Source: Mucilaginibacter flavus | GTDB lineage: Bacteria > Bacteroidota > Bacteroidia > Sphingobacteriales > Sphingobacteriaceae | Assembly (NCBI RefSeq): GCF_030409315.1 | Contig: NZ_JAUFPS010000025.1 | Span: forward strand, 1-64,000 | Length of the DNA: 64,000 bases | Direction of reading: 5' to 3' | Shown: positions 17,677-26,471 of the stretch, in pieces | Numbering within the stretch: position 1 is the stretch's first letter | Layout: every line of letters starts with the position of its first letter | Translations under genes and position numbers: made by a program | The notes under the pieces: model-generated | What the model was told of the DNA's origin: nothing | What the model saw: only the letters and a program-made list of their open reading frames with translations | The model's database searches: none

Positions 17677-18549
17677 ATGAACAAAATTGCCAAGTGCATG
17701 ATTATCCCGGCAGCTATGCAGCTGCTCAGTTTTACAAGAGCAAACGCGCAGGAAACAAAAACAACCCAAAACACACTACAAACCCCGCCACCCAATGTTA
17801 CTGTAGACGGCAGCCCAAAGGAATGGGGCGATAGCCTACGCTACTTTAATGCCGAAAAAAAATATAATTACTCCCTGGCTAATGATAAAACAATGCTTTA
17901 CGCAGCAATTAAACTTGCTGATAAGCCCGACCAGATGCGCGCACTTAACGCCGGTATTACCCTAAGTATTGATACCAAGGGCAAAAAAAAGGAAACCTAT
18001 TCGCTAACCTTCCCGCTGGCAGAACCAGGCACCAAGCCCGATTTTGGCAAAAAACCCGATGACAACACCGAAGTTACCCAACGAGACCGCGACGATTTGA
18101 TGCGCGAACGAATGACCAAACTGCGCAATATTAAAGTAGTTGGCTTTAGTGATATCGAAGGTGATATGATCACTACCTCAAACACTTATGGCATTAAAGC
18201 GGCGATTGATTATGACGTCGAAGGTAACCTGATCTGTGAATTGGCTATCCCGCTGCACTTTTTCCATTCCGGTGATCTGGCCAAAACGGAGTGGGCGTTT
18301 AACTTTAAGATCAACGGTATTCAGCGGCCTAAGCCAGGTGAAGGTGCAGATGGCGGTATGAGCAGCAGCTTTGGTGGCGGAGGCGGCGGTCGTGGTGGCC
18401 GAGGCGGAGGAATGGGCGGCGGCGGAGGTCGCGGAGGCAGAGGCGGCCGTGGTGGCGGTATGGGAGGCGGCGGCAATGCCCAGAGCGACCGTACAGAACT
18501 ATCAAAATCGACTGATTTTTGGGAGAAGTTTTATTTGAATATTAATTAA
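17677..18549 (+). CDS. Exported protein with carbohydrate-binding-like beta domain and Gly/Arg-rich segment
   Basis: The ATG at 17677 gives a signal peptide ending in RANAQE; the longer frame upstream adds no sensible sequence. The body (about 40-225) begins NVTVDGSPKEWGDSLRYF, a start typical of CBM9-like or DOMON-like sugar-binding domains that open with a delta-W motif. It is followed by a segment of about 40 residues made almost only of Gly and Arg with Met (18372-18480), then a short C-terminal tail ending in WEKFYLNIN. The role is unknown; the Gly/Arg run is probably a flexible surface or nucleic-acid/polyanion-binding linker. Similar proteins occur in Sphingobacteriaceae. Confidence 0.7.
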   Translation: MNKIAKCMIIPAAMQLLSFTRANAQETKTTQNTLQTPPPNVTVDGSPKEWGDSLRYFNAEKKYNYSLANDKTMLYAAIKLADKPDQMRALNAGITLSIDTKGKKKETYSLTFPLAEPGTKPDFGKKPDDNTEVTQRDRDDLMRERMTKLRNIKVVGFSDIEGDMITTSNTYGIKAAIDYDVEGNLICELAIPLHFFHSGDLAKTEWAFNFKINGIQRPKPGEGADGGMSSSFGGGGGGRGGRGGGMGGGGGRGGRGGRGGGMGGGGNAQSDRTELSKSTDFWEKFYLNIN

Positions 18550-18550
18550 A

Positions 18551-18585
18551 GTGAAAGGATAAAGGCGAAAGGTAAAAGGTAAAAC
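18551..18585. repeat. Heptamer array: GTGAAAG GATAAAG GCGAAAG...
   Basis: Five 7-base units, each ending AAAG or AAAC, occupy exactly 35 bases beginning one base after the stop codon of the preceding gene. The units match those at 41377-41418 behind mscS. Confidence 0.75.
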
Positions 18586-18761
18586 ATTCATTACAACTTT
18601 AAGATTAAAAATTTGATAATCAATATTTTAAAACGCATCTTTTGTAACACCTTTCGCATATCTGCCACATACCTTTAACGCGCTCACTACACCCTTTATA
18701 AACACCTTTCTTGCACCAATGGAGCACCTTTAAAATATGGATTATAAAAAGGATTCAAAAT
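18586..18761. other. Intergenic stretch between convergent genes
   Basis: No gene is seen. CACCTTT-like words occur five times (near 18650, 18673, 18695, 18704 and 18724) at irregular spacing, which may be a decayed array. Confidence 0.3.
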
Positions 18762-18814
18762 AATGGTAAAACCATCAACACGCTATGCGCATGGTATGTT
18801 GTTGGTTTTATTAT
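18762..18814 (-). terminator. Terminator of the 1198-residue protein gene
   Basis: AATGGTAAAACCATCAACA pairs with TGTTGTTGGTTTTATTATT with two mismatches around a 15-base loop; it overlaps the stop codon at 18811. Confidence 0.6.
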
Positions 18815-21800
18815 TTAACGGTATAAGTATACACCTGCCGACCTAAATTTCCGTCGGTATCAATACCTTCAATGGTTACGCGGTAGGTGCCTTTGGTATC
18901 GGCGTTGTAATATTCAAAAGCCGCCTTGCCATTATCGGTTACTATAGCCGGGTTCCAGTAAATGGTGGTGCGCAGGTCGGCTTTGCTGCTGCTTTCGTTG
19001 ACGATGTCATATCGGGGTGAGTAAAACTCCCGGGCTTTATAAAGCCCACCGGATTGAAAGTTAGCTACATCAGTTACCGGCCATTTATATGAATATGGTA
19101 TCCTCCTCGATACAAAATAAATTACTTCGTCGGCACCGGTTATTATATCCCTTTTACCGGTTGTGCGGGTAACTTCTACACTTTCAATATTGGTTAGCAT
19201 AATATCGCTGTATAAACTGGTACCTATCGGGTTGCCATCCAGTTTTACCAACATTGGCTGAACATCCTGTGGCTTTCTTCTGGCTAATTCACGATAAGTA
19301 TAAAAGCCAAGGCTGCCATCGTCGTTTACGTGTACCTGAACTCCTTTTAGCCTTACCGATAAAAATGAGCTTAAGGTTTCGCCTGTACCCTCTTTCGGAA
19401 AATCATTGATCACCTGATCCGGATGAATGGCATTTACATAAGGGCGGTATTCTTTTTCCTGCCTATCCCTTATCACTACTTCTTTTAGGGCGATGGTGCG
19501 TTTATCAAGGCTTAGTTTAAGTTGTTGCTTTACCTGTTGCCTGTATGCCGGATTGGTTACAGTGTCTGTGGCGATTACCCAACCAGTAGTTATTTTTTTT
19601 GCAGTATTAAAAGCCGCTATAGTATCCAATTGCAATACCAGGTTTTTTTTGTCGTTTCCGGGGTTACCCCTCACTACATATTTAGCCCCAGCGTCAGGCA
19701 ACAGATCTTTAAAAATAAACCTGCCATTTTGATTGGTGAGCGTATCTGTTATTACTACACCTCCGGTGGTGGTAAGTAATTTTATTTTACTATCGGCAAC
19801 AGTTTTACCCGAGGCAGTTTTTACATGGCCTAACAACTGCAATGTTTTTTCGGGTTCAAACGTCATTGGCTCATTATTGCCTGCCCAAACCTGTTTCCAG
19901 GTAAACCTGTGATAACCCTGTGTAAGCATCAGTAAATCAAGATCGGCATTGGTTTCCTCGTTTACGTTGGTAAAATAATAACCAGGTTGCTCAATATACC
20001 CTTTAATATCAGATGTTAACAGCAAATCGCTTAGTATGCTGTTTGCAAGGGGCTGGTAACTATCAACAATATCTTCATTGATTACCGAAACCGAGAAACT
20101 TCCGGTTACCGGCTTAAGATCCTTATCCGTAACATTTAACCTGATTCCTGTTTTTTCCTTTGTTGCAAATGTTTCTTTTAATGATGATACATCAAGCTTT
20201 AAACCGTCCTGACGTTGTATAAAGGCCACGCGTTCATTTAAGGGTTCACCGTTTTCGGCTAACAGGGTAAACTGCACTATCCCGGTTGGGAAACGGCTTT
20301 TATCTACCCGTGTACTGAAACTTTGGGTTGATAATGATAAATCAGCCGTAAAATAAGCCCTACCCCCCACCTGCGCCAACAGGTAATATTTAGCGCCTTT
20401 TTTTGCTTCGAGTGATTTAGCTGATGCCGCTATCCTGATACCTATACTATCGGCCGCGCTATTATTAATCGCTATGGTAAAACCATCATCCTGCGCGGGT
20501 GGTAATTTTACAGCAAGGTTTTCTCCGTTTTTAAAAGTTAGCCTGGCCTGGTAGGTTTTACCCGCTTGTGGTGTAATTGCAAATACGCCCATACCTAAAT
20601 GCCGGGTATTAAATACCGCAACTTCATTACCATCATTATCTGCAATAACTCCGCCGGCATCAAGCCCTAATCCATTCCCACCTGTTATTTTGATAGCCAC
20701 TTTGCCTCGTAAACCATTTACCATCGCTCCTCCTTCCGGAAAAAACTGAACATCCGGCTGCACATCTTCCTTTTGCTTTTTTAACGGCTCTTTTGCAGTT
20801 AAATCGCCAATATGGATTGCACTATCAAAAAAATAAGCCGGGTCCCAATTGCGCATCCAGTTGGTATAGGCTCTTATGTGATAATTCCCGTTTTTTTGTA
20901 AAACGGGCAACTCAAAATCCGCCCAGCCTACCCCGTTATCAAGTGGCAAGGCCCGCCGGGCTATTACCGAATCCCTGTTGTTAAGCAGCTCAACATGTAA
21001 CACATTACTTATGGTTGATAAGTTATGGTCGTGGCCCGCCACAACGTAGGCTTTAAACCAAATAGTATCACCAGGCATGTAATTATCCTTATCAAAATGC
21101 AAATGAACTTTTTCTGTGGGGTTGGCGTCGGTGAATTTACCAAGCGCGGCAACTGAACTGGATAAAACCGAAGTATCTGTTTGCAGTTTGGGCATTTCAT
21201 CAAAATCCTCGGGAAGCAGCTCGGCAACCCTGTTTTTGCCCCATATGCCGCTCACAAGGATACTTTCGGGATTGCTTACCCATCCGTTGGCATCAAACAA
21301 CGCGTAAGAACTGTTAAATTTGATGATTGAATTTTCGGCATTGTACTTATCATCTACATTATCTATCCTGCCTTTTTCACTAAAATGACCATATTTATTA
21401 TAGGTTATATACAATGCATCGTTTTCGCACCCTAAAGCAAAAATCCCATCTTCGCTTGTTGTTTGCACTATTTCCCTACCATCTAACGGGTAAGTATTAA
21501 GCTTTAGCAGATTAGTTTTTACTTTTGATTTTTTGATCCAGAAAGCCAGAGAATCGTGGTTGGCCGGCGTTGGTGAAGTTAAGCCTGTATAATATTTGAG
21601 TTTTGATTTGATAAGCGTATCAGGCAATCTTTCGGGATTATAGTATACCGATAATTGTTGCATTTGAAAACCCTGGCTGGCCAAATTACCGTTAATAAGA
21701 GCCCGCAAAAAATGCATCATAGAGTTTTCATAAACACCTTGCCTGGCTTTTAACCAACGTTTTTTTTGCAACTCAGATCCTTGCAGCTGTTCAAATAAAA

Positions 21801-22407
21801 CAAAACCTTTATATGAAAGGCTTTTTTCAAGGCCGCTCCTATTCAGGGTAAAATCAGTAAGGAGATATTTTACCCTGTACCCTAAGGCCTTGTTTTCAAT
21901 CACCAAAAAATCAACCGACGATGCTTTCAGAATGTCTTTCACGTTATCGTAATCAAAATCAAGCATCTCGGGATTAATAAGTTTACAATCTTTAGCAATT
22001 TCTGATGTTCCTAAAAACTCGTCGGTAAACCAGTTTACGTACATACCGCGGTTACTATCATGTACCGGTTTTATTTTAACCTCATTAAGCTGCATTGTTT
22101 TTGGGGCAATCAATATATCGGGCATTTTAATGCCGCTGTTGCTTACGGTAAGCCGGCGCGTATAAAGTTCAAAACCTACAACAGAAACTACCAGATCATA
22201 TTTACCGGCCTTTAAACCTTGCAGACTAAAAGTACCATCGGCAGCGGTTTTATCGCCAATAGTAGCATTACTTATAAAAACGCTTGCATTGGCAACAGGT
22301 TTACCATCGGCCTGGTTTAAAACCCTGCCAGATATAATTGTTTGCGCAATACAATTAAAAGCACCAAACATCAGGCCCAATAAAATCAGCGTCCGAATTA
22401 TTTTCAT
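18811..22407 (-). CDS. Large exported fusion: carboxypeptidase-like module + MG2 domains + TonB-plug domain, no barrel
   Basis: This protein has 1198 residues. After a signal peptide ending NCIAQ come a carboxypeptidase regulatory-like domain (about 22-105) and the paralogous module of about 290 residues also found at 6122-8367 (FLGTSEIAKDCKLINPE, ENKALGYRVKYLL, SMMHFLRALI). The rest is homologous to the neighbouring 914-residue protein. It has an alpha-2-macroglobulin-like MG2 start (KVHLHFDKDNYMPGDTIWFK, about 435), further beta domains, a plug-like segment (about 1000-1120) and the shared end TKGTYRVTIEGIDTDGN. There is no 22-strand barrel after the plug, so it is not a TonB receptor itself. 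It probably acts at the outer membrane; the function is unknown. Confidence 0.8.
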   Translation of the reverse strand: MKIIRTLILLGLMFGAFNCIAQTIISGRVLNQADGKPVANASVFISNATIGDKTAADGTFSLQGLKAGKYDLVVSVVGFELYTRRLTVSNSGIKMPDILIAPKTMQLNEVKIKPVHDSNRGMYVNWFTDEFLGTSEIAKDCKLINPEMLDFDYDNVKDILKASSVDFLVIENKALGYRVKYLLTDFTLNRSGLEKSLSYKGFVLFEQLQGSELQKKRWLKARQGVYENSMMHFLRALINGNLASQGFQMQQLSVYYNPERLPDTLIKSKLKYYTGLTSPTPANHDSLAFWIKKSKVKTNLLKLNTYPLDGREIVQTTSEDGIFALGCENDALYITYNKYGHFSEKGRIDNVDDKYNAENSIIKFNSSYALFDANGWVSNPESILVSGIWGKNRVAELLPEDFDEMPKLQTDTSVLSSSVAALGKFTDANPTEKVHLHFDKDNYMPGDTIWFKAYVVAGHDHNLSTISNVLHVELLNNRDSVIARRALPLDNGVGWADFELPVLQKNGNYHIRAYTNWMRNWDPAYFFDSAIHIGDLTAKEPLKKQKEDVQPDVQFFPEGGAMVNGLRGKVAIKITGGNGLGLDAGGVIADNDGNEVAVFNTRHLGMGVFAITPQAGKTYQARLTFKNGENLAVKLPPAQDDGFTIAINNSAADSIGIRIAASAKSLEAKKGAKYYLLAQVGGRAYFTADLSLSTQSFSTRVDKSRFPTGIVQFTLLAENGEPLNERVAFIQRQDGLKLDVSSLKETFATKEKTGIRLNVTDKDLKPVTGSFSVSVINEDIVDSYQPLANSILSDLLLTSDIKGYIEQPGYYFTNVNEETNADLDLLMLTQGYHRFTWKQVWAGNNEPMTFEPEKTLQLLGHVKTASGKTVADSKIKLLTTTGGVVITDTLTNQNGRFIFKDLLPDAGAKYVVRGNPGNDKKNLVLQLDTIAAFNTAKKITTGWVIATDTVTNPAYRQQVKQQLKLSLDKRTIALKEVVIRDRQEKEYRPYVNAIHPDQVINDFPKEGTGETLSSFLSVRLKGVQVHVNDDGSLGFYTYRELARRKPQDVQPMLVKLDGNPIGTSLYSDIMLTNIESVEVTRTTGKRDIITGADEVIYFVSRRIPYSYKWPVTDVANFQSGGLYKAREFYSPRYDIVNESSSKADLRTTIYWNPAIVTDNGKAAFEYYNADTKGTYRVTIEGIDTDGNLGRQVYTYTVK

Positions 22408-22460
22408 AAACAGCTAAAAGTTAATCTTAATAAATAATTTATTCCCCGCCGATAAACCGG

Positions 22461-22604
22461 TTACTCTACCTGGTAGGTAAAAACCTGGCTGCCAATATTA
22501 CCATCAACATCAATACCCTGTATAGTTATCCGATAGATGCCCCTTATATCCGCGTTGAAAAACGAAATTGAAGCATTGCCATCTTTATTAAGCTCAAGCC
22601 AACC
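22461..22604 (-). pseudogene. C-terminal remnant of a third MG2/plug paralogue
   Basis: On the minus strand, 47 codons plus a stop translate to GWLELNKDGNASISFFNAD, continuing GIYRITIQGIDVDGN and QVFTYQVE. This matches the C-terminal ends of both neighbours (for example NADGKGTYRVLIEGIDIEGN and QVYTYKVE). No start or upstream domain exists; the homology stops where a palindromic repeat begins. It is the tail of a deleted gene and shows that at least three copies once stood in tandem. Confidence 0.85.
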
Positions 22605-22613
22605 TCTACGATA

Positions 22614-22663
22614 GGGAAGTTTTTTAAAATCTCCCCTGGCGGGGGAGATTTGGAGGGAGCTTT
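22614..22663. repeat. Palindromic repeat between the remnant and the 914-residue protein gene
   Basis: AAATCTCCCC and GGGGAGATTT form a ten-base stem around a six-base loop, followed by GGAGGGAGCTT that abuts the stop codon at 22664. A partial copy lies behind ettA (13199-13232). It marks the boundary of the deletion that left the remnant. Confidence 0.75.
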
Positions 22664-25408
22664 CTATTCCACCTTATAAGTATAAACCTGCCTGCCAAGG
22701 TTACCTTCAATATCTATCCCCTCAATTAAAACCCTGTAAGTGCCTTTGCCATCGGCGTTAAAGAATGACAGCGTGGTGTTACCATCTTTATCGGTTACCA
22801 CACCAGGATTCCAGTATATGGTTGTGCGCAAGTCCTGCATCTGGATATTGGTTTTAGGATCATCATATTGCGGTGAGTAAAACTCCCTTGCCCTGTAATA
22901 TCCTTTGGGCGAATACGTAACCACGCCAGGTGCATAGCGGTTATATACACCACCCTCGCCGCCACGGCGGGTGGTAATCACCAATACGCCGCCGCTGCCA
23001 CGGAAACCATAAATGGCCGTGTTGCCAATGGTGCGCAGCACCTCAACACTGCCTATTTCGTTGGTGTTTAAATTATCTAAAAAATCTGGTTCTACATACA
23101 CTCCATCAACAATAAGCTGCATAGGTTGGCCGGGACTACGGGTTGAATAAGCTCTGTTTAAACCATCAGCACCACGCCTTACCAGCACAAAGCTCGCTTT
23201 CATTTGCAGCGCGGTGGCAAATGTTCCGCCAATATTTTCAAAATCTTTATAGGTAAGCACCTGGTCGGCGTTGCCGCCGCCATTAAGGTTGTTGGAATTT
23301 TTCATCAATTCGGCATTTTTATCCTTTCTATCCCGCACTACCACTTCTTTTAACAGAATAGTGTGGTTGCCTAAACCGTACTTAATATCTTCGTTATATT
23401 TGCTTTTGCTGTTTTTAAGATAGGCAGATAAGCCATCGCTGATACTCACCTCCACATCGGCTGCGTTTTTGTTTTTACCGATGGGCTGCGCGGCAATATT
23501 ATCCAGCTCTATCTCCACATTTTTACGGTCTTTAACAGTACGGGCCTGCACTACAAATTTGATGCTATCCCTAAACACCAGGTTTTTGAAAGCAAAGTTG
23601 CCTTTATCGTCGGCAACTGTATCAATAATAAAAGTACCGCCGGCTGTACTCATTAAAGTAATTTTGCCGCCGGCTACGGGCTTGCCGCTAAAGGTTTTGA
23701 TGTGCCCGCTTATCTGCAGCGTTTTTTCAGGCTGATAAACTATAGGGGCAAAATTATCGGCCAGTACTTTTTTCCATTCAAAACGGCGGTAGCCCTGGGT
23801 TAACATTAGCACGTCCAAATCGGCATCGGTAGTGGGGTTGGGATCGTGAAAGTAATAGCCAGGCTTTTCGACATAGCCTTTAATATCAGATGTAAGTAAA
23901 ACGTTGGATAAGATACTTTCTTCGGCAGTTTCATCAATCTTAACTTTAGACAGATCGATAACCGATGCCGAAAAGCTCCCTACAACCGGCACACCTTTAG
24001 GATTTTTAGCATTCAGGCTTATCTTTACCTTTTCGCGGGGGGCGTACTTTTGTTTATCGGCTGATACGGTGAGGGCCATCTCGTCTTTAGCTCTTATGAA
24101 TACCAGACGTTCGTTCAAGGGTTCGCCCTTATCATTAAACAACGTGAACTGTATGATGCCCGAAGGGAACTTACTTTTGGCAATTGTACTGGTAAAAGTT
24201 TTGCCACCATCAGCGCTGTTACCAGCATAATAAATTTCGCCACCGCTTTGGCCCACCAGGAGCAAACCACTGGTTGGTGCAGCACTTTCCAGTAAAGCCT
24301 TCCCGGCCATAATTTTAACAACTATGTTGTCGTCATATGAATTATCAACATCCAACACATAACCATTATCGATGGCTTTGGGTAAGTCGTAAACTCCTTC
24401 CGAGCCATCGGCATAAGTAACGTGAGCCTTATATGTTTTGCCGCTAAGGGGTATCATTTTAAAAACGCCCATCCCTAAATGAGTGCTATTAAATGTTGCT
24501 ACCTGCTGATTTTGATCATCAACAACGGTACCTTTTATATCGGCACCCAAACCATCGGCGGCAACAGCCTTAAAGGCAACTTTACTGTACACCCCATTTA
24601 CCAGGTTACCACTTTCGGGGAAAAACTGTACATCAACCTTATTTGATACCGCTTTTAATATGATGCTTTTTTCTACTACTTTTTTATCAAGCTTAATATT
24701 GGTTACCACCCTGCCGGTAGCGGCCATATCGGTTGTGGTGTTTATAAAACTTACGTTAAGGCTGCCTTTATCATCGGTGATCCCTTTGCCATGGGCTATA
24801 TTTTTGTTATTTAACTCAATACGGTAGTTTACTTCTTTTACGCTGTAGGGCTCGCCATCAATATTGGTATAGTTTATTAGCGCGTTTACCTTTTGCTTGC
24901 CATTTTGCGTACTATACGTAAAAGCTGTTTTGGTAAATACGGTATTATTAATGCTGTTTACAACGGTAAAAGTTTTATCAAAAAAATAGCCTTCACTTTC
25001 GTTCCGCATCCAGTTGGTGTAGGCGCGTATGTGGTAACTCCCTTCCTTCATTGAATCGGCAAGGGCAAAATCGCCGGCGGCCAGTCCGTTTGATACGGGG
25101 AGTTTAAGACTGCGCTTTACCGAATCGTTTTCATCTATCAAATCAACATTCAAAATTTCGCTGAGGGCCGATAACTGGTGTTTGCTGCCTATGGTTACGT
25201 AAGCTTTAAACCAAATATCATCGCCTATGGCATAATTGGGTTTATCAAACTGCAGGTAAACTTTTTCCTGCGGATGATCGCCCCGCCATTTATAAAGCTG
25301 ATCGACCATTTTATGCAAAAGATCATCGCCCGGACCGGTAAAACTGAGCATAGCAACAGCCGCGATAGCGGTAAGCAAACCGGCAAATAATTGTTTGTGT
25401 TTCATCAA
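22664..25408 (-). CDS. Exported MG2-domain protein with TonB-plug-like domain, no barrel
   Basis: The protein has 914 residues with an N-terminal signal/hydrophobic segment. The MG2-like beginning is KVYLQFDKPNYAIGDDIWFK (about 50), followed by several Ig-like macroglobulin domains and a carboxypeptidase-like domain (ISGHIKTFSGKPVAGG, about 565). A TonB-plug segment with the typical DGVYVEP and YGFRGSGGVLVITTRRG (about 775-835) comes next, then a C-terminal beta domain shared with its neighbour. No outer-membrane barrel follows. Such plug-without-barrel proteins are frequent in Bacteroidota; whether they gate transporters or form surface lattices is unknown. It is paralogous to the C-terminal two thirds of the gene at 18811-22407. 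Confidence 0.82.
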   Translation of the reverse strand: MMKHKQLFAGLLTAIAAVAMLSFTGPGDDLLHKMVDQLYKWRGDHPQEKVYLQFDKPNYAIGDDIWFKAYVTIGSKHQLSALSEILNVDLIDENDSVKRSLKLPVSNGLAAGDFALADSMKEGSYHIRAYTNWMRNESEGYFFDKTFTVVNSINNTVFTKTAFTYSTQNGKQKVNALINYTNIDGEPYSVKEVNYRIELNNKNIAHGKGITDDKGSLNVSFINTTTDMAATGRVVTNIKLDKKVVEKSIILKAVSNKVDVQFFPESGNLVNGVYSKVAFKAVAADGLGADIKGTVVDDQNQQVATFNSTHLGMGVFKMIPLSGKTYKAHVTYADGSEGVYDLPKAIDNGYVLDVDNSYDDNIVVKIMAGKALLESAAPTSGLLLVGQSGGEIYYAGNSADGGKTFTSTIAKSKFPSGIIQFTLFNDKGEPLNERLVFIRAKDEMALTVSADKQKYAPREKVKISLNAKNPKGVPVVGSFSASVIDLSKVKIDETAEESILSNVLLTSDIKGYVEKPGYYFHDPNPTTDADLDVLMLTQGYRRFEWKKVLADNFAPIVYQPEKTLQISGHIKTFSGKPVAGGKITLMSTAGGTFIIDTVADDKGNFAFKNLVFRDSIKFVVQARTVKDRKNVEIELDNIAAQPIGKNKNAADVEVSISDGLSAYLKNSKSKYNEDIKYGLGNHTILLKEVVVRDRKDKNAELMKNSNNLNGGGNADQVLTYKDFENIGGTFATALQMKASFVLVRRGADGLNRAYSTRSPGQPMQLIVDGVYVEPDFLDNLNTNEIGSVEVLRTIGNTAIYGFRGSGGVLVITTRRGGEGGVYNRYAPGVVTYSPKGYYRAREFYSPQYDDPKTNIQMQDLRTTIYWNPGVVTDKDGNTTLSFFNADGKGTYRVLIEGIDIEGNLGRQVYTYKVE

Positions 25409-25692
25409 GGTAAATAAAATTCAATCTACAGAAAATATTATAATAATATAATAACATGTATGTTACGGATGTGTGGAAATTCCAAGTCCGCAGTTTTCAG
25501 GCAGATGAATTTAATAAGGTTTCAGCTTTCACGATGTTGTAGGTTTATAAGGTTTGGCTGTTAGACGTAGGGTTGGAAGGAAGGTTTAACGAGTTTGAGA
25601 AATATTTTCCGAACCAGGGGAGGGAGGTTAGCGGCTACCTAAACGCGGGCCACAAGCGGGACGCTTGCGGCAGCGGGGGAATATTTATAAAA
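25409..25692. other. Intergenic region with a small hairpin
   Basis: No gene is seen. A perfect hairpin CAAGCG-GGA-CGCTTG lies at 25653-25667 within a locally GC-rich patch (GCGGGCCACAAGCGG...), unlike the AT-rich rest. Confidence 0.45.
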
Positions 25693-25723
25693 GTCTTAAC
25701 TCTTGATTCTTGACTCTTGGCTC
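25693..25723. repeat. Solo 31-bp heptamer arm behind dcd
   Basis: On the dcd coding strand it reads GAGCCAA, GAGTCAA, GAATCAA, GAGTTAA, GAC, beginning six bases past the dcd stop. It has the same length, phase and terminal GAC as the arms of the inverted repeat around the four-helix-bundle gene at 48535-48974. No second arm or ORF is beside it, so it may be an empty site or a seed. Confidence 0.8.
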
Positions 25724-25729
25724 TATTCC

Positions 25730-26266
25730 CTACCACTTATTCTTCCACATCATGCTTTCAACCGGGCGGGTAGTGGGGTTGTTGTATTTGGCGTTATCCT
25801 TGGTGTTATACAGGGTTTCAATATCTCCCTCAACCACAAAATAAATAAGCTGACCGATGGGCATACCCGGGTAAATGCGTACAGGCTGTGCGCAGGAGAT
25901 TTCCAGCGTCCAGGTATTACAAAAACCTACGTCGCCTTTGCCAGCGGTAGCGTGAATATCTATGCCCAATCTGCCGGTGCTTGATTTACCTTCTAAAAAG
26001 GGCACGTGTTTATGGGTTTCGGTATACTCTACCGTTACACCCAGGTAAAGCGTATTGGGTTGTAATACAAAACCTTCTTTCGGGATTTCGAAGGCGTCTA
26101 TTTCGTTGTGTTTTTTGGCATCAAGCACCCTATCGCGGTAGGTAGCCAGGTGCTTGCCTAAATGCACATCGTATGAATTGGTGCCAAGACAATCGCGCGT
26201 AAAGGGTTCAATAATGATGGTTCCTTTTTCTATTTCTTCCAGAATGCGCTTATCAGATAATATCAT
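25730..26266 (-). CDS. dcd: dCTP deaminase
   Basis: The 178-residue protein has the Dcd/dUTPase beta fold. LEGKSSTGRLGIDIHATAGKG (71 residues from the C-terminal end) contains the nucleotide-binding S-S-x-G-R and the catalytic Glu region (WTLEIS). The reaction is dCTP to dUTP, a step in dTTP supply, in the cytoplasm. The N-terminus MILSDKRILEEIEKG is standard for the family. A TAnnTTTG -7 box on the minus strand stands at 26289-26296, 23 bases before the ATG. Confidence 0.95.
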   Translation of the reverse strand: MILSDKRILEEIEKGTIIIEPFTRDCLGTNSYDVHLGKHLATYRDRVLDAKKHNEIDAFEIPKEGFVLQPNTLYLGVTVEYTETHKHVPFLEGKSSTGRLGIDIHATAGKGDVGFCNTWTLEISCAQPVRIYPGMPIGQLIYFVVEGDIETLYNTKDNAKYNNPTTRPVESMMWKNKW

Positions 26267-26288
26267 GGCAGGTGTTTTTGTGAGGCGG

Positions 26289-26296
26289 CAAAAATA
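26289..26296 (-). promoter_or_regulatory. Probable dcd promoter (-7 box)
   Basis: On the minus strand this reads TATTTTTG, an exact TAnnTTTG match, 23 bases upstream of the ATG. No -33 TTTG at the usual distance. Confidence 0.4.
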
Positions 26297-26437
26297 TAAA
26301 ATTTAAGGTAAGCCGCCGTACCTTTTAATCAAACAATGTGGAAATTGATGGCACATTGAAAAAACCAGCACATTCTACTAAAAATGAACCGTTTATGAAT
26401 ATGAGTTAGCAATTATTATAATTAAATTTATTTCACA

Positions 26438-26445
26438 TAAGTTTG
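26438..26445 (+). promoter_or_regulatory. Probable promoter of the PPTase-lipB-SGNH operon (-7 box)
   Basis: TAAGTTTG matches TAnnTTTG exactly, 27 bases before the first ATG. No clear -33 box. Confidence 0.45.
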
Positions 26446-26471
26446 CATCCTATTTTGCAATTTTTACTTCT

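Noticed and set aside
25441-25640. A decayed gene between the MG2 protein gene and dcd
   Set aside because: I translated plausible stretches and found frequent stops and no similarity to neighbours.
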